Assembly: GCA_025359505.1 (NCBI GenBank)
Contig: JANYHH010000077.1
Location: 1 to 64,000 of the forward strand
Reading direction: 5' to 3'
Length of the DNA: 64,000 nucleotides
DNA from: Deinococcales bacterium
GTDB taxonomy: Bacteria; Deinococcota; Deinococci; Deinococcales; JAAFIG01
Within the stretch, counting starts at the first letter, position 1. The number at the start of each line of letters is the position of its first letter. Positions 25,492 to 37,481 of the stretch are shown here, piece after piece. The position numbers and the translations under genes were made by a program. Below the pieces are notes generated by a model, which saw only the letters and a list, made by a program, of their open reading frames with translations, did not search any database and was not told where the DNA came from.

Positions 25492-26607
25492 TCATTGCCA
25501 GTCCGCTGGACGCGTCCCCAAGCCGAGCCGCCACGCGACCGCTTCGGCGCAGCGCTTACCGGCTTGACCATCGCCGTAGGGGTTCGGGCGGTGCTGCATC
25601 GCCGCCAGTGCCACATCGCTCGAGAGCAATTCGTGGATGATTTGAAAAACGACTTCGGGGTCTGTCCCCGCCAGTTTCAGCGCCCCGACCGCCAGTCCCT
25701 CTGGACGCTCGGTGACGTTACGCAGCACGACCACCGGCACGCCGAGCGTCGCGCCGCCTTCCTGCAAACCGCCGGAATCCGTGACGATCAACGTGCTCGC
25801 CCGCATCAGCGCTGCCATGCTGCCAAACTCGAGCGGCTCGAGCAGGGAGACATTTGACAGTGGCTGCAAGGCCGGGTACACCGCTTCGCGCACGGCTGGA
25901 TTGAGGTGCACGGGGTACACGAACTGGCAGTCTGGGTGCGCCACAGCCACGAGGGCCAGCGCTTGTGCGAGTTCCGCCATGTGCGGCAAGTTCTCGCGGC
26001 GGTGCATCGTGATCGTCACGATCCGTTTGCCAGCGGGTAGCGCTGGCAATTCCCCTCGAGCGCTGGCGTAGAGTACGGCGTCGACTTCAGTTTGACCCGT
26101 CACGACCAGATTTGGGCTGATTTTACCCTCACCTAGAATATTGTTCGCAGCCCCTCGAGTCGGCGGCAGATCGAGGTCGGTGATGACATCGGTCAAGCGG
26201 CGGTTGGCTTCCTCGGGGAACGGCTCCTGCATGTTGAAGCTCCGCAAACCTGCCTCGACATGACCGACGGGGATGCGCTCGAAGAATGCGGCCAGCGCCA
26301 CCGCGAACGATGACAGGGTATCACCGTGTACCAGCACGTAATCGGCGTTCAGGTCGCGCAGTGTATCCGCCGCCAGCGGCACGATTTTGCCCATCAAACC
26401 CGGCAGGGTCTGGCGCTCGGTCATGACGTTGAGATCAATATCTGGCTTGATCCCAAAAATTTTCAACCCGTCCTCTAATTGCTGTTTATGCTGCCCCGTG
26501 CTGAGCACAATCGTCTCAATCCCCGGCTGCTGACGAAGTGCGAAAATCACTGGGGCCATCTTGGTGGCTTCTGGGCGCGTACCAAAGGCGACGACAACTC
26601 GTTTCAA
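25492..26607 (-). CDS. wecB: UDP-N-acetylglucosamine 2-epimerase (non-hydrolyzing)
   Basis: Cytosolic enzyme making UDP-ManNAc from UDP-GlcNAc for surface polysaccharide. The 371-aa product has the family marks [40 protein letters not shown] and DSGGLQEG. The start is TTG 26607 (TTGAAACGAGTT), placed directly after the wecA stop and read from GGAG in the wecA 3' end, so the two are coupled. A small hairpin CCCACT/AGTGGG at 25474-25488 follows the gene without a T tract. Confidence 0.94.
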   Translation of the reverse strand: MKRVVVAFGTRPEATKMAPVIFALRQQPGIETIVLSTGQHKQQLEDGLKIFGIKPDIDLNVMTERQTLPGLMGKIVPLAADTLRDLNADYVLVHGDTLSSFAVALAAFFERIPVGHVEAGLRSFNMQEPFPEEANRRLTDVITDLDLPPTRGAANNILGEGKISPNLVVTGQTEVDAVLYASARGELPALPAGKRIVTITMHRRENLPHMAELAQALALVAVAHPDCQFVYPVHLNPAVREAVYPALQPLSNVSLLEPLEFGSMAALMRASTLIVTDSGGLQEGGATLGVPVVVLRNVTERPEGLAVGALKLAGTDPEVVFQIIHELLSSDVALAAMQHRPNPYGDGQAGKRCAEAVAWRLGLGTRPADWQ

Positions 26608-26608
26608 C

Positions 26609-27700
26609 TCATAGCTCCTTGATCGGTGCGACTGCTCGAGATGCTTCTTGGACGCGTAGTAGCACAGCCAGCGCCAGCAGCGCGGTCGTGCCGAGCGCGT
26701 AGAGTGCGATCACCAATGGATTGACGCGCTGAATCACCATAGAGATGACCGTCAGCAGCAGCGTCGCGCCCCAGAGGATCAGCACGCTGCGCCGCTGCGA
26801 GAACCCGCGCTGGAGCAGCAGGTGATGCAGGTGATCCTTACCCGGCGTGTCCGGGCGCACGCCGCGCAGAATGCGCTTCAGGACAACCTGTGTGGTGTCG
26901 ATGATCGGCACGAGCAGGATCACCACGGGCGCGATCAGACTGGCGGCAGCCGCGACCTTGACCGTGCCAAGCATGGCGACGGCTGCGAGTGTGTAGCCGA
27001 TAAAGGTCGCGCCCGCATCGCCCAGAATAATCTTGGAGGGATTGAAATTATGCCGTAAAAAGCCCAAACACGCTCCAGCCAAACCCGCTAGCAGCAGCGT
27101 CGCCGCTCCTCGAGCCGTGAATTGCGAACTGAGCGCCAGCAGGCTCATCGCGGTGATGAACCCCAGCCCGCCGACGTTACCGTCGATGCCGTCCAGCAGA
27201 TTCACCGCGTTGGTGATGCCGACCACCCAGAACAGCGTCAATGCAATGTCCGCCCAGTGCGGCAGCCACGTAATATCGATGGAGATGCCGTTGACGACCA
27301 GCAGCGCCGCGCAGAGGAACTGAATCAGCAAGCGAAACAAACTGGGAAGTTCAAATTGATCGTCAATGAACCCGACCAGCACCAGAATCGCGCCGCCGAG
27401 GACAATCGCAAGCAACTGAATATTGACCGTCTGCAAAATTGCGGGTTTGAGAATCATCGCCAGCACGAGCGATGCGAGCACGCCCGCGAAAACCGCCAAA
27501 CCGCCGACGTTCGGCAGCAGCTCCTTGTTGAGCCGCCGCTCGTTAGGCTTGTCCCCCAGACCTTTCTCGAGGGCGTACAGCCGCAGATTCGGAATCAACA
27601 AACCCGTCACCAGCAAACCCAACAAAAACAGCAGCGCCACTGGCACGAGTCCAGCCTCGAGACCGCCAGAAATACCCAAGTTTTTTAGAAACTCGGTCAC
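26609..27700 (-). CDS. wecA: undecaprenyl-phosphate GlcNAc-1-phosphate transferase (WecA/TagO type)
   Basis: Inner-membrane glycosyl-1-phosphate transferase that starts lipid-linked glycan synthesis. The 363-aa product has about 10-11 membrane segments and the catalytic motifs [32 protein letters not shown] and GKDHLHHLL (HxxH). The GTG start at 27700 is a choice by family N-terminus. With wecB it supplies the first lipid-linked sugar and an amino sugar for a surface polymer. Confidence 0.93.
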   Translation of the reverse strand: MTEFLKNLGISGGLEAGLVPVALLFLLGLLVTGLLIPNLRLYALEKGLGDKPNERRLNKELLPNVGGLAVFAGVLASLVLAMILKPAILQTVNIQLLAIVLGGAILVLVGFIDDQFELPSLFRLLIQFLCAALLVVNGISIDITWLPHWADIALTLFWVVGITNAVNLLDGIDGNVGGLGFITAMSLLALSSQFTARGAATLLLAGLAGACLGFLRHNFNPSKIILGDAGATFIGYTLAAVAMLGTVKVAAAASLIAPVVILLVPIIDTTQVVLKRILRGVRPDTPGKDHLHHLLLQRGFSQRRSVLILWGATLLLTVISMVIQRVNPLVIALYALGTTALLALAVLLRVQEASRAVAPIKEL

Positions 27701-27802
27701 GCGCTGTGCCCGCTACTGATATGATCCCGCACGACCCTCGAGCGATTCGTCATCACCATGCGTCCCATCGTACTCGAGGGTGTGAGATTGAAGCTCATGG
27801 AT

Positions 27803-28429
27803 TTATTTGGTTCCGTAAATGCGGTCGCCCGCGTCCCCGAGTCCCGGCACGATGTAAGCGTGCTCGTTGAGGTGGCTGTCCAGCGCCGCGACGATGATCT
27901 CGACATCGGGATGGGCTGCCGCAACCCTCGCCACGCCTTCAGGAGCGGCAATGATGTTCAGCAACTTGATGCTCGAGGCTCCAGCGTTTTTCATTTCCTG
28001 AATCGCGTCAATCGCACTGCCGCCCGTGGCCAGCATCGGGTCTAAGACGAAGACGCGGCGGTCACTGATGTCGCTCGGGAGCTTGGCGTAGTAACGCACT
28101 GGGTTCTTGGTTTCGGGATCGCGGTACGTGCCAATGTGACCGACCTTCGCGGCTGGCACGAGGCGCAGGATGCCGTCAACCATAATCAGCCCAGCCCTCA
28201 AAATAGCGACCAGCGCGAGCTTCTTGCCGCTCAAGGTTTTAGCGGTCATACTGGCAACGGGCGTTTGAATCTGCACGTCCTCCAACTCTAAATCGCGCAT
28301 CGCTTCAAAAGCCATCAGCATCGTGACCTCGGTGACGAGTTCACGAAAATCTTTGGAGCCGGTGCGTTCGTCGCGCAGCAGTGCGAGTTTGTGCTGCACC
28401 AGCGGGTGGTCAATCACGGTCAGGGGCAT
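27803..28429 (-). CDS. upp: uracil phosphoribosyltransferase
   Basis: Salvage enzyme converting uracil and PRPP to UMP. The 208-aa product has [16 protein letters not shown] (PRPP loop) and the uracil-binding C-terminus [24 protein letters not shown] ends 6 nt before ATG 28429, so the mRNA is probably leaderless. It is monocistronic, upstream of wecA on the same strand with a 102-bp gap. Confidence 0.97.
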   Translation of the reverse strand: MPLTVIDHPLVQHKLALLRDERTGSKDFRELVTEVTMLMAFEAMRDLELEDVQIQTPVASMTAKTLSGKKLALVAILRAGLIMVDGILRLVPAAKVGHIGTYRDPETKNPVRYYAKLPSDISDRRVFVLDPMLATGGSAIDAIQEMKNAGASSIKLLNIIAAPEGVARVAAAHPDVEIIVAALDSHLNEHAYIVPGLGDAGDRIYGTK

Positions 28430-28435
28430 GACGCT

Positions 28436-28441
28436 AAATTA
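28436..28441 (-). promoter_or_regulatory. -10 box TAATTT of upp, leaderless
   Basis: It ends 6 nt before the ATG at 28429. Confidence 0.55.
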
Positions 28442-28600
28442 CCACAGCCCAGTTTTGGCGCGGCTCGAGGGTCAACGAGTGTTTTACGCTATGGGTTTTT
28501 TGCCAGCGCTCAAGTCTGAAAGCCGCTCGAGGGTGTACTTGTCGTAGGGGCGAGGCACGCTTCGCCTGTGCAACGCTCTCGAGCATCGACGAACCGCTCC

Positions 28601-29431
28601 TCAGCTCATGGCGATCAGCGCACGCGCACGCGGGAGTTTCAACTCGAGCGCTGATGCGAAGTCACCGGGGTGCTTCATATGAAACCAGTACAGGTCATGC
28701 AACGCGGTCAGCGCGACGTAAGGCGCGAGTCGCGCCGTGACGCCCTCGGCATCGGTCAACTCGAGAATCAGACGCAGCGCTTCACGCACGGGCAGCAACT
28801 CGAGCGTGCCATTGAAAAACAGCGCGTAGTCGCGCACCGCGTCGTCGAAGGCGCTTTTATGCCAGTCGACCACCAGTACCTGATCGGGAGCTTGGAACAG
28901 CACGTTTTGATGCCACAAATCCAAGTGGCAGAGGCTCGAGGGGACACGCAGTGAATCCGACTCGAGGGCTGAGCGCACGCAATCAAACAGCGGCTCGAGA
29001 TCGCGGCGAACGGGCAAGGTGGACAGCGCTTTGTCAAAGCGCTCGAGTTTAGAGCGCAGCGCCCCCAGATTGACCGCCTCCCCACGCGTCGCGTGCAATT
29101 GCCGCAGAAACGCTCCCAACTCTGGCAGGGCGTTTGGGATGTCGATAGCCGTCACGGGATGCCCCGCGAAGCGCCGCATCACCAGCACGTCGGCCGGCTC
29201 GAGGCGCGAAGTGCCCGGCAGCGCTGCCGGAGCCAATTCCAAGGTCTCCAACACCCACGCGCCCAGCCCAGCGCGGCGCATGTTGCTGGCCTCGAGTTCA
29301 TGCAGTCCGTTGTGCGCGTGATAAACCTTCAGCACGAGGTGTCCGGCCGCATAGACGCGGCTCGAGTAGCCACCACCGAGCGGGGTCAACGCGCCGAAGC
29401 GTTGCTCGAGGGCTTCAATGGTTTGCGGCAC
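28601..29431 (-). CDS. APH-fold phosphotransferase
   Basis: A 276-aa cytosolic protein with the aminoglycoside-phosphotransferase fold: GGGYSSRVYAAGHLVLKVYH (nucleotide loop and Lys), LCHLDLWHQNVLF (catalytic HxDxxxxN) and VLVVDWHKSAFDD (metal-binding D). The substrate is unknown; choline or fructosamine kinases are relatives. GTG 29431 is chosen because TACTAT ends 7 nt upstream; the frame is open to 29548, and ATG 29440 lies inside the -10 box. Confidence 0.8.
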   Translation of the reverse strand: MPQTIEALEQRFGALTPLGGGYSSRVYAAGHLVLKVYHAHNGLHELEASNMRRAGLGAWVLETLELAPAALPGTSRLEPADVLVMRRFAGHPVTAIDIPNALPELGAFLRQLHATRGEAVNLGALRSKLERFDKALSTLPVRRDLEPLFDCVRSALESDSLRVPSSLCHLDLWHQNVLFQAPDQVLVVDWHKSAFDDAVRDYALFFNGTLELLPVREALRLILELTDAEGVTARLAPYVALTALHDLYWFHMKHPGDFASALELKLPRARALIAMS

Positions 29432-29438
29432 GGAGCGC

Positions 29439-29444
29439 ATAGTA
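29439..29444 (-). promoter_or_regulatory. -10 box TACTAT, leaderless
   Basis: It ends 7 nt before the GTG at 29431. Confidence 0.5.
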
Positions 29445-29561
29445 CCTCGAGTAGTCCCTCGGGCCGCGAGTTCAGGATCAAGCAGGCGGTGTAGGCTGGG
29501 CAACAGGCAGTAGCTGACAAAACTGGTCAGAATATCTGGCAGCAACACCGGAGGAACACCT

Positions 29562-30416
29562 ATGTCCTATAAGCACCCCGAAGTTCTGGTCAGCACCGAT
29601 TGGGTTTTGGAGCATCACAAGGACTCAGGCGTCCGCATCGTCGAAGTCAGCGAAGACTTCCTGCTCTTTGAACAGGGACACGTCCCCGGCGCGGTCAAGG
29701 TTGACTGGCACACCAACCTGCAACGCGACGACATCCGCGATTTCATTGACGAGCGTGCCTTTGAAGCCCTCGTCAGCAAACTCGGCATCACCAACGACAC
29801 GCACGTCGTTTTCTACGGCGATAAAAACAACTGGTGGGCCGCTTACGCCTTTTGGTTCTTCAAGTACAACGGTCACGCCAACGCCGCGCTGATGAACGGT
29901 GGCCGCGCCAAGTGGACAAGTGAGGGCAAGCCGCTCGAGACAAGCCCAGCGAGCTACGCTGCTGTCCCCTACAAAGTCCCGTACCGCGACGCCAGCATCC
30001 GTGCGTTCATGCCCGATGTTTTGAAGCACCTCTTGGAGGTCAACGCTGGGCGCGGCGCACTGGTGGACGTTCGCAGTGTTGATGAGTTCACGGGTAAAAC
30101 CACGCACATGGCCGATTACCCGCAGGAGGGTGCGCTTCGTGCAGGTCACATCCCCGGCGCGATCAGCCAGCCGTGGGCGCAGACCGTCGCGGCTGACGGT
30201 ACGTTCAAAACCTATGAAGAACTCGAGGCGATCTACGGCGGTAAAGGCGTCACGCCCGACAAAGACGTGATCGCGTACTGCCGCATTGCCGAGCGCAGCA
30301 GCCACTCGTGGTTTATTCTCAAATACCTGCTGGGTTTTGAGAAGGTCCGCAATTACGATGGGAGCTGGACGGAGTGGGGCAACGTCGTCGGCGTGCCGAT
30401 TGAGAAAAGCGTTTAA
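29562..30416 (+). CDS. sseA: thiosulfate sulfurtransferase (two-domain rhodanese)
   Basis: A 284-aa enzyme moving sulfane sulfur from thiosulfate to cyanide or another acceptor. Two rhodanese domains are present: the inactive N-terminal one (about 1-135) and the catalytic one (about 150-280). The active loop is [14 protein letters not shown], close to the CRIGERSSHTWF loop of actinobacterial SseA/CysA, with catalytic Cys. GGAGG precedes the ATG. A terminator follows at once. Confidence 0.92.
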   Translation: MSYKHPEVLVSTDWVLEHHKDSGVRIVEVSEDFLLFEQGHVPGAVKVDWHTNLQRDDIRDFIDERAFEALVSKLGITNDTHVVFYGDKNNWWAAYAFWFFKYNGHANAALMNGGRAKWTSEGKPLETSPASYAAVPYKVPYRDASIRAFMPDVLKHLLEVNAGRGALVDVRSVDEFTGKTTHMADYPQEGALRAGHIPGAISQPWAQTVAADGTFKTYEELEAIYGGKGVTPDKDVIAYCRIAERSSHSWFILKYLLGFEKVRNYDGSWTEWGNVVGVPIEKSV

Positions 30417-30435
30417 GTCAAACTTGAGACTGGGG

Positions 30436-30467
30436 AAGGCGTGCTGGTCAATCCAGCACGCCTTTTT
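30436..30467 (+). terminator. rho-independent terminator
   Basis: A 12-bp stem AAGGCGTGCTGG/CCAGCACGCCTT with a 5-nt loop is followed by TTT. It ends sseA just before the brnT -10 box. Confidence 0.92.
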
Positions 30468-30471
30468 CTGT

Positions 30472-30477
30472 TAAGTT
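30472..30477 (+). promoter_or_regulatory. -10 box TAAGTT of brnTA, leaderless
   Basis: It ends 6 nt before the brnT ATG at 30484. Confidence 0.5.
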
Positions 30478-30483
30478 GTCGAC

Positions 30484-30741
30484 ATGGAGTTCGAGTGGGA
30501 CGAAGACAAAGCCATACTCAACTCCGAGAAGCACGGCGTTGATTTCGAGGATGCTGTCGCGGTGTTTGACGATCCGAATGCCGCTGTGATTTACGACGAG
30601 ACGCATTCCGACGATGAATACCATCGCGTCATTCTCGAGCTGACGAAAAACGTAAACTACTCGTTGGCATCCACACGTACCGGGAACCTGCTATCCGGCT
30701 CATCAGCGCTCGAGCCGCAGAAAAAAGAGAGCGTCAATCCT

Positions 30742-30761
<20 letters not shown>
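30484..30761 (+). pseudogene. brnT: BrnT-like toxin with a single-base frameshift
   Basis: RNase toxin of a type II toxin-antitoxin pair. The first frame gives MEFEWDEDKAILNSEKHGVDFEDAVAVFDDP and HRVILELTK, the normal BrnT N-terminus. From about 30650 the family sequence continues in another frame as VGIHTYREPAIRLISARAA then EKRERQSYEKELS and a stop at 30759-30761. Restoring one A to the five-A run at 30646-30650 joins them as TKKRKLLVGIH. The length (278 nt) is one base short of a whole number of codons. It could be inactivated, rescued by slippage on the A run, or a sequencing error. Its 3' end overlaps brnA, as usual. Confidence 0.8.
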
Positions 30762-33111
<2,350 letters not shown>

Positions 33112-33118
33112 GCGTGGC

Positions 33119-33124
33119 ATCGTA
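33119..33124 (-). promoter_or_regulatory. -10 box TACGAT, leaderless
   Basis: It ends 7 nt before the ATG at 33111. Confidence 0.55.
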
Positions 33125-33246
33125 CTGGGTTGCGGGTGACTTGCGATTGCCACCCGCAGGTGGTTTCACATCGCTTCCATCCGTAAGCCAGATACTCACC
33201 TCGTTCCAAACGCAGCGAAGTTCATTTCGCTGAGAGGAGACTCATC

Positions 33247-33552
33247 ATGATGCAATCCCGCAAATGGTTACTGGCTGGACTCGCAGGTTTAACCCTCGCC
33301 GCCGCGCCGTTGATCGTCAGCGCTCAGAAAACGACCGCGACCCCGATGACCACGACGAAGGTGATCGCGCTGGTCAATGTCAATACCGCCACCACCGCGC
33401 AACTCGAGACGCTGCCGGGCATCGGGCCCAAGATTGCGGCTGAGATCATCAAGAACCGCCCGTACAAATCCGGCCAAGATTTGCAGTCCAAAGTCAAAGG
33501 CATCGGGCCAATGGTCTGGAACGAGATTAAAAAGCACGTGATCTTCAAGTAG
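33247..33552 (+). CDS. secreted ComEA-like helix-hairpin-helix protein
   Basis: A 101-aa protein with a signal peptide (MMQSRKWLLAGLAGLTLAAA, cleaved near VSAQ). The mature part holds two helix-hairpin-helix motifs: VNVNTATTAQLETLPGIGPK and VKGIGPMVWNEIKKH. This is the exported DNA-binding module of ComEA, used in natural transformation, though the soluble form could have another role. GAGGAGA precedes two tandem ATG codons. It is monocistronic. Confidence 0.85.
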   Translation: MMQSRKWLLAGLAGLTLAAAPLIVSAQKTTATPMTTTKVIALVNVNTATTAQLETLPGIGPKIAAEIIKNRPYKSGQDLQSKVKGIGPMVWNEIKKHVIFK

Positions 33553-33876
33553 TGATCTGTCAGCTTTGGTTTGCAAAGGATTTGCTCGAGTACCGTTCCT
33601 GACCGCATCTCGAGCGAGTCTGACGGTTCAAGCATTGGCTGTGCCAGAAGCACGCGACAGACTCCTCAAGTGTCCGCTCAACACCTCGGGTCAACGCTCG
33701 AGGTATTTTGCTTGGAGTTGAGGTCACTTCTTCGCGCTCTAATAGCGGATTCAGTGAGCTACGACAGGATTGAAATGCGGCCCGCTTCATACGGATTCCA
33801 CGCCGCGCTGACTACACTGCGCTGAAGCTCGCCATCGGGGTTTGCTGCTCATCTCTTATTTCGCACAGGAGTTTTC
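33553..33876. other. intergenic region, no gene seen
   Basis: These 324 bp contain four CTCGAG copies and a TACACT at 33813-33818 that may be the -10 box of the fasciclin gene. Short frames on both strands show no family features. Confidence 0.5.
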
Positions 33877-34368
33877 ATGAAAAAGTTTGCACTCGTCGCA
33901 CTGATGCTCGCCGCCGTTGCCCCAGCCCTCATCACCAGCAGCGCCGCAACACCCACCATTGTCGGCGTTGCCTCCAGCGACCCGCAGTTCAGCACGCTGG
34001 TCACGGCACTCACCGCCGCTGATCTGGTCAAGACTTTAGAGGGTAAGGGCCCGTTCACGGTGTTCGCGCCAACCAACGCCGCCTTCGCCAAAATTCCTAA
34101 GGCCACCTTGGATGCGCTCCTTAAAAACAAACCAGAATTAACCAAAGTCTTGCTGTACCACGTCGTCTCTGGCAAAGTCATGGCAGCCGACGCGATGAAA
34201 ATGAACGGCAAGATGGCCAAAACCGTTGAAGGCTCGAGCCTGAAGATTTCGGTGATGGGCAAGGTCTTGGAAGTCGACAACGCCAAGGTCATCAAGGCTG
34301 ACATCGCTGCCAGCAACGGTGTGATTCACGTGATCGACACCGTTCTGATGCCGAAGATGATGAAGTAA
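33877..34368 (+). CDS. secreted fasciclin (FAS1) domain protein
   Basis: A 163-aa exported protein: signal peptide [19 protein letters not shown], then one FAS1 domain with [21 protein letters not shown], the H1 motif [15 protein letters not shown], and the H2 region [15 protein letters not shown]1 proteins mediate surface adhesion. AGGAG precedes the ATG, and a terminator follows. Confidence 0.93.
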   Translation: MKKFALVALMLAAVAPALITSSAATPTIVGVASSDPQFSTLVTALTAADLVKTLEGKGPFTVFAPTNAAFAKIPKATLDALLKNKPELTKVLLYHVVSGKVMAADAMKMNGKMAKTVEGSSLKISVMGKVLEVDNAKVIKADIAASNGVIHVIDTVLMPKMMK

Positions 34369-34384
34369 AGAACATCAAAAAGAG

Positions 34385-34419
34385 CGCGGGTACAGGTTCA
34401 CACCTGTCCCGCGTTTTTT
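34385..34419 (+). terminator. rho-independent terminator
   Basis: Stem CGCGGG, one bulged T, ACAGGT; 4-nt loop; ACCTGT, CCCGCG; then TTTTTT. It ends the fasciclin gene. Confidence 0.9.
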
Positions 34420-34515
34420 GTTAGGCGGACTTAAGTTCACAACCCCAGCGATCATTCGAGGGTTCATGTGAAGTTCACCTGTAAGGGTTCATGATGCGTC
34501 TCGGAGGATTTTTCG

Positions 34516-35103
34516 ATGACCACTCAAACGCGCAAAGACAGCTTATTTACTGAGGAACCCGAAAACCCAATGCTGTGCGATGTGATCGAGCGCAATATCC
34601 GCACGATCATTGACTTACGCCACCAAGCCGCCAATCGGCGCAATGTAGAGGATCGCGTATCTGACCTCATCACCGATGTCTCGGGACGGATGGTCTTTGT
34701 GTATTTCCACGTGGTTTGGTTTGGGTTATGGATCATCCTCAACACTGGCTTGCTGGGTTTCAAAGCTTTCGATCCGTTCCCTTATGGGCTACTGACGATG
34801 ATCGTTTCGCTCGAGGCGATTTTCTTATCGACCTTCGTGCTGATCTCGCAGAACCGCATGAACGCCTTAGCCGAGAGCCGCGCCGATTTGGATTTGCACA
34901 TCGGTTTACTAAACGAGCACGAAACCACGCGAGTGCTGCAAATGCTCGACGCGATCCAGACAAAATTGGGCATTGAAAACCACATTGAAAGCGATTTAGC
35001 TGATTTGGAAATGGAAACCAAGCCAGAGGATGTCTTGGCCGAAATCCAACGGCTTCAGCAGCGGGCAGCGCAGAAACGGCGCGTGAATGCCACGGGTCAT
35101 TGA
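34516..35103 (+). CDS. DUF1003 membrane protein
   Basis: A 195-aa protein of the DUF1003 family: RRNVEDRVSDLITDVSGRMVFVYFHVVWFG, NTGLLGFKAFDPFPYGLLTMIVSLEAIFLSTFVLISQNR. Two membrane segments (about 60-80 and 95-120) are followed by a helical cytosolic C-terminus. Function unknown. GGAGG precedes the ATG. The end overlaps the start of the DUF2252 gene by 17 bp in another frame, so the two are translationally linked. Confidence 0.88.
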   Translation: MTTQTRKDSLFTEEPENPMLCDVIERNIRTIIDLRHQAANRRNVEDRVSDLITDVSGRMVFVYFHVVWFGLWIILNTGLLGFKAFDPFPYGLLTMIVSLEAIFLSTFVLISQNRMNALAESRADLDLHIGLLNEHETTRVLQMLDAIQTKLGIENHIESDLADLEMETKPEDVLAEIQRLQQRAAQKRRVNATGH

Positions 35104-36220
35104 ACCACAGCGCAACGGCCGCGCCACGCCCCTGCCGACGATCCAACAAGCGACCATATCGTATGAAGCTTGGCTCGAGCAACGCATACCCACGGTCAAG
35201 AAAGACTTTGCAACCAAGCACGACTTGATGCGTCAGAGCGCCTTCGCATGCCTTCGCGGAACGTTTTATCACTTCATGCAGCACTGGCCGCGCACCTGCA
35301 CTGACCTGAACGACGCGCCGCAGGTGCTGGCGGTCGGTGATCTGCATTTAGAGAATTACGGCTCTTGGCGCGACGCTGAGGGGCGCTTGGCGTGGGGCGT
35401 CAACGATTTTGACGAGGCGTGCAACCTGCCTTACACAATTGATCTCGTGCGCTTGTGTACCAGTGCGCGGCTGGCCATCGCCGAAGAGCGCATAGCGATT
35501 TCTTCACGTGCCGCCTGCAAAAACGTGCTCGCAGGATACCGCGACTGCCTGAGCGCTGGCGGGCGAGGCTTCGTGCTCGAGGCGGATCACGATTGGTTGC
35601 GTGCTTTGAGCATGGCCGCGACGCCCGGCCCGATGGCGTTCTGGCGCAAGCTCGAGGCGCTGCCGACCGTGCCGCGCAAACACTGCGCCGCGCCCGCACT
35701 GGACGCGATGAGGAGTGCGTTACCCGACATTAACCTCGAGTACCGTGTGGTCAAGCGCGTCGCGGGCTTGGGCAGTCTCGGACGCGCTCGCTTGGTGGCG
35801 CTGGCCGATTGGCGCGGCGGGCGCGTTGCTCGCGAGGTCAAACCGCTCTGCATATCGGCGGTACTGTGGGCGCAAAATTCGCAGTCAACCAGCGCGGTGC
35901 AATACCAGCACATCGTCGAGCGAGCCGTGCGCTCGAATGACCCGAGCTTGCGGGTGCACGGCGATTGGTTGGTGCACAGACTCGCGCCGGACGCGGCCCG
36001 CATTAATCTGAGCAGCGCCAAAAAGTTACACTGCGAAGCCAAGTTGCTCTACGCAATGGGCTGGGAAGCCGCCAATGTCCACCTCGGCAGTGGGGACGCC
36101 GTAACGGCCGTGCAGCGCGACCTCGAGCAGCGCCCCGCGAATTGGCTCGAGGTTGCCTCCAAAGCGATGGCGGCGCTGGCCGTGGCGGATTGGCGAGCGT
36201 GGAAGCGGGCAACTTACTGA
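35087..36220 (+). CDS. DUF2252 family protein (kinase-like fold)
   Basis: A 377-aa cytosolic protein with DUF2252 marks: FACLRGTFYHFMQ near the N-terminus, VGDLHLENYGSW (HxxN catalytic-loop-like) and GVNDFDEACNLPYTIDLVRL (DFD metal-site-like), then YRVVKRVAGLGSLG. The pattern resembles APH-type kinases with circular variation, but no activity is proven. Its ATG lies within the end of the DUF1003 gene. Confidence 0.87.
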   Translation: MPRVIEPQRNGRATPLPTIQQATISYEAWLEQRIPTVKKDFATKHDLMRQSAFACLRGTFYHFMQHWPRTCTDLNDAPQVLAVGDLHLENYGSWRDAEGRLAWGVNDFDEACNLPYTIDLVRLCTSARLAIAEERIAISSRAACKNVLAGYRDCLSAGGRGFVLEADHDWLRALSMAATPGPMAFWRKLEALPTVPRKHCAAPALDAMRSALPDINLEYRVVKRVAGLGSLGRARLVALADWRGGRVAREVKPLCISAVLWAQNSQSTSAVQYQHIVERAVRSNDPSLRVHGDWLVHRLAPDAARINLSSAKKLHCEAKLLYAMGWEAANVHLGSGDAVTAVQRDLEQRPANWLEVASKAMAALAVADWRAWKRATY

Positions 36221-36661
36221 GTTCGGTAACTTCAGGGTAAGAATTCGTCGCAATTCAGTGCGTCTGTGATGTAAGCGTGAGTTAACCGAATCATGCCGTT
36301 ATCAATAAGTACAAACGGTTTGTCTCGAGGATGAAAAGCTCAGGATCTGAGCATCGAAACAAGGACATCGGGAATGACTCGAGATTCGCAAAAACATTGT
36401 GCAGCACAAAATTAGTTTGTCCAAGATTTCGACTTGCGTACCTCTCACCCGAATGCGCCTACATCAACGTTCACAACGACGACAAGCGGCTTGATAACTG
36501 CATCGCGAGCAGCGATAGCGCGTTACTCGAGAGATAATTTCGCTCGGGTCAGCTCATGGTTTTCAATCTGCCCATGCTAACATTCGGTTAGTCAAGCAAG
36601 GTTCGCCTCAGTTATTCTGGCATTCGTCATCACGCGTTGGTTCGGAAAAGACGTTTCTGTG
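36221..36661. other. intergenic region, lower GC, no convincing gene
   Basis: 441 bp, visibly richer in A/T than the neighbours. A 68-codon frame (36331-36537) has no family features and no ribosome site. It may be a decayed gene or a regulatory region for the sirtuin. Confidence 0.5.
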
Positions 36662-37408
36662 ATGACTGCACCCCCACAACAGTTGAGCGCCAAGCTCGAG
36701 GCGGCCAGAATGGCTTTGCGAAAAGCCCGTCGCGTCGCGGTGCTGACCGGTGCAGGTGTCAGCAGTGACAGCGGTTTGCCGACGTTCAGGGACGCGCAGT
36801 CCGGGTTGTGGGCGCAATATAGACCCGAAGACCTCGCCAATGCTCACGCGTTTTCGATCAATCCACTGCTGATCTGGGACTGGTATCTGTGGCGGCTCGA
36901 GGATTGCCGTCGCGCCATCCCCAATGCTGGCCACCTTGCCATTGTCGCGCTCGAGGAGCGAGCTGATTTGACGCTGGTGACGCAGAATGTCGATGGTCTG
37001 CATCGCAGAGCGGGCAGCGCCGAAGTGATCGAGTTACACGGCAATCTGGAGCGGGCGCGTTGCACCGCCTGCCGCAACGTGCAGATCCTCGGGCCAGTCG
37101 TAGCGCTTGCACGACCGCCGCGTTGCACGTTGTGCGGCGCGATGCTGCGCCCAGATGTCGTCTGGTTCGGCGAGGACTTACCGCGCCTCGCGTTGGAAAC
37201 AGCCAGAGCGGCCTTTACGAGCTGCGAGGTCGCGTTGATCGTTGGCACGAGCGGATTGGTGCAACCCGCCGCTGGACTGGCCCGCGATGCCAAGCGCAAC
37301 CGGGCGGTGGTGATCGAAATCAATCCGCTCGAGACGGCGCTCTCCAACATAACCGATTACGCGCTGCGCGGTTCAAGCAGTGAGCTGCTGCCCGCACTGC
37401 TCGAGTGA
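36662..37408 (+). CDS. cobB: Sir2-family NAD-dependent protein deacylase
   Basis: A 248-aa cytosolic sirtuin. It shows GAGVSSDSGLPTFRD (NAD site), TQNVDGLH with catalytic His in ELHGNLE, four zinc Cys (CTAC...CTLC) and VGTSGLVQPAA. The YLWR segment matches the YxxR pocket of class III sirtuins, which favours desuccinylation or demalonylation. The start is ATG 36662, with GTG 36659 immediately upstream as an alternative; no clear ribosome site. Confidence 0.92.
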   Translation: MTAPPQQLSAKLEAARMALRKARRVAVLTGAGVSSDSGLPTFRDAQSGLWAQYRPEDLANAHAFSINPLLIWDWYLWRLEDCRRAIPNAGHLAIVALEERADLTLVTQNVDGLHRRAGSAEVIELHGNLERARCTACRNVQILGPVVALARPPRCTLCGAMLRPDVVWFGEDLPRLALETARAAFTSCEVALIVGTSGLVQPAAGLARDAKRNRAVVIEINPLETALSNITDYALRGSSSELLPALLE

Positions 37409-37469
37409 ACTGGCGCGGGTGATCTCGAGCAGACGCGATTTTTGACCGACTCCAGCCGTCCTCAGGCAC

Positions 37470-37475
37470 TACACT
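37470..37475 (+). promoter_or_regulatory. -10 box TACACT, leaderless
   Basis: It ends 6 nt before the ATG at 37482. Confidence 0.6.
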
Positions 37476-37481
37476 CGAATC

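Noticed and set aside
33560-33790. 76-codon minus-strand ORF in the gap before the fasciclin gene
   Set aside because: No ribosome site, no leaderless box and no family similarity.
36331-36537. 68-codon ORF before the sirtuin
   Set aside because: No start signals or recognisable features.
36283-36590. 9-bp inverted repeat TAACCGAAT/ATTCGGTTA flanking the low-GC gap
   Set aside because: Too short and without target duplications to claim an insertion element.
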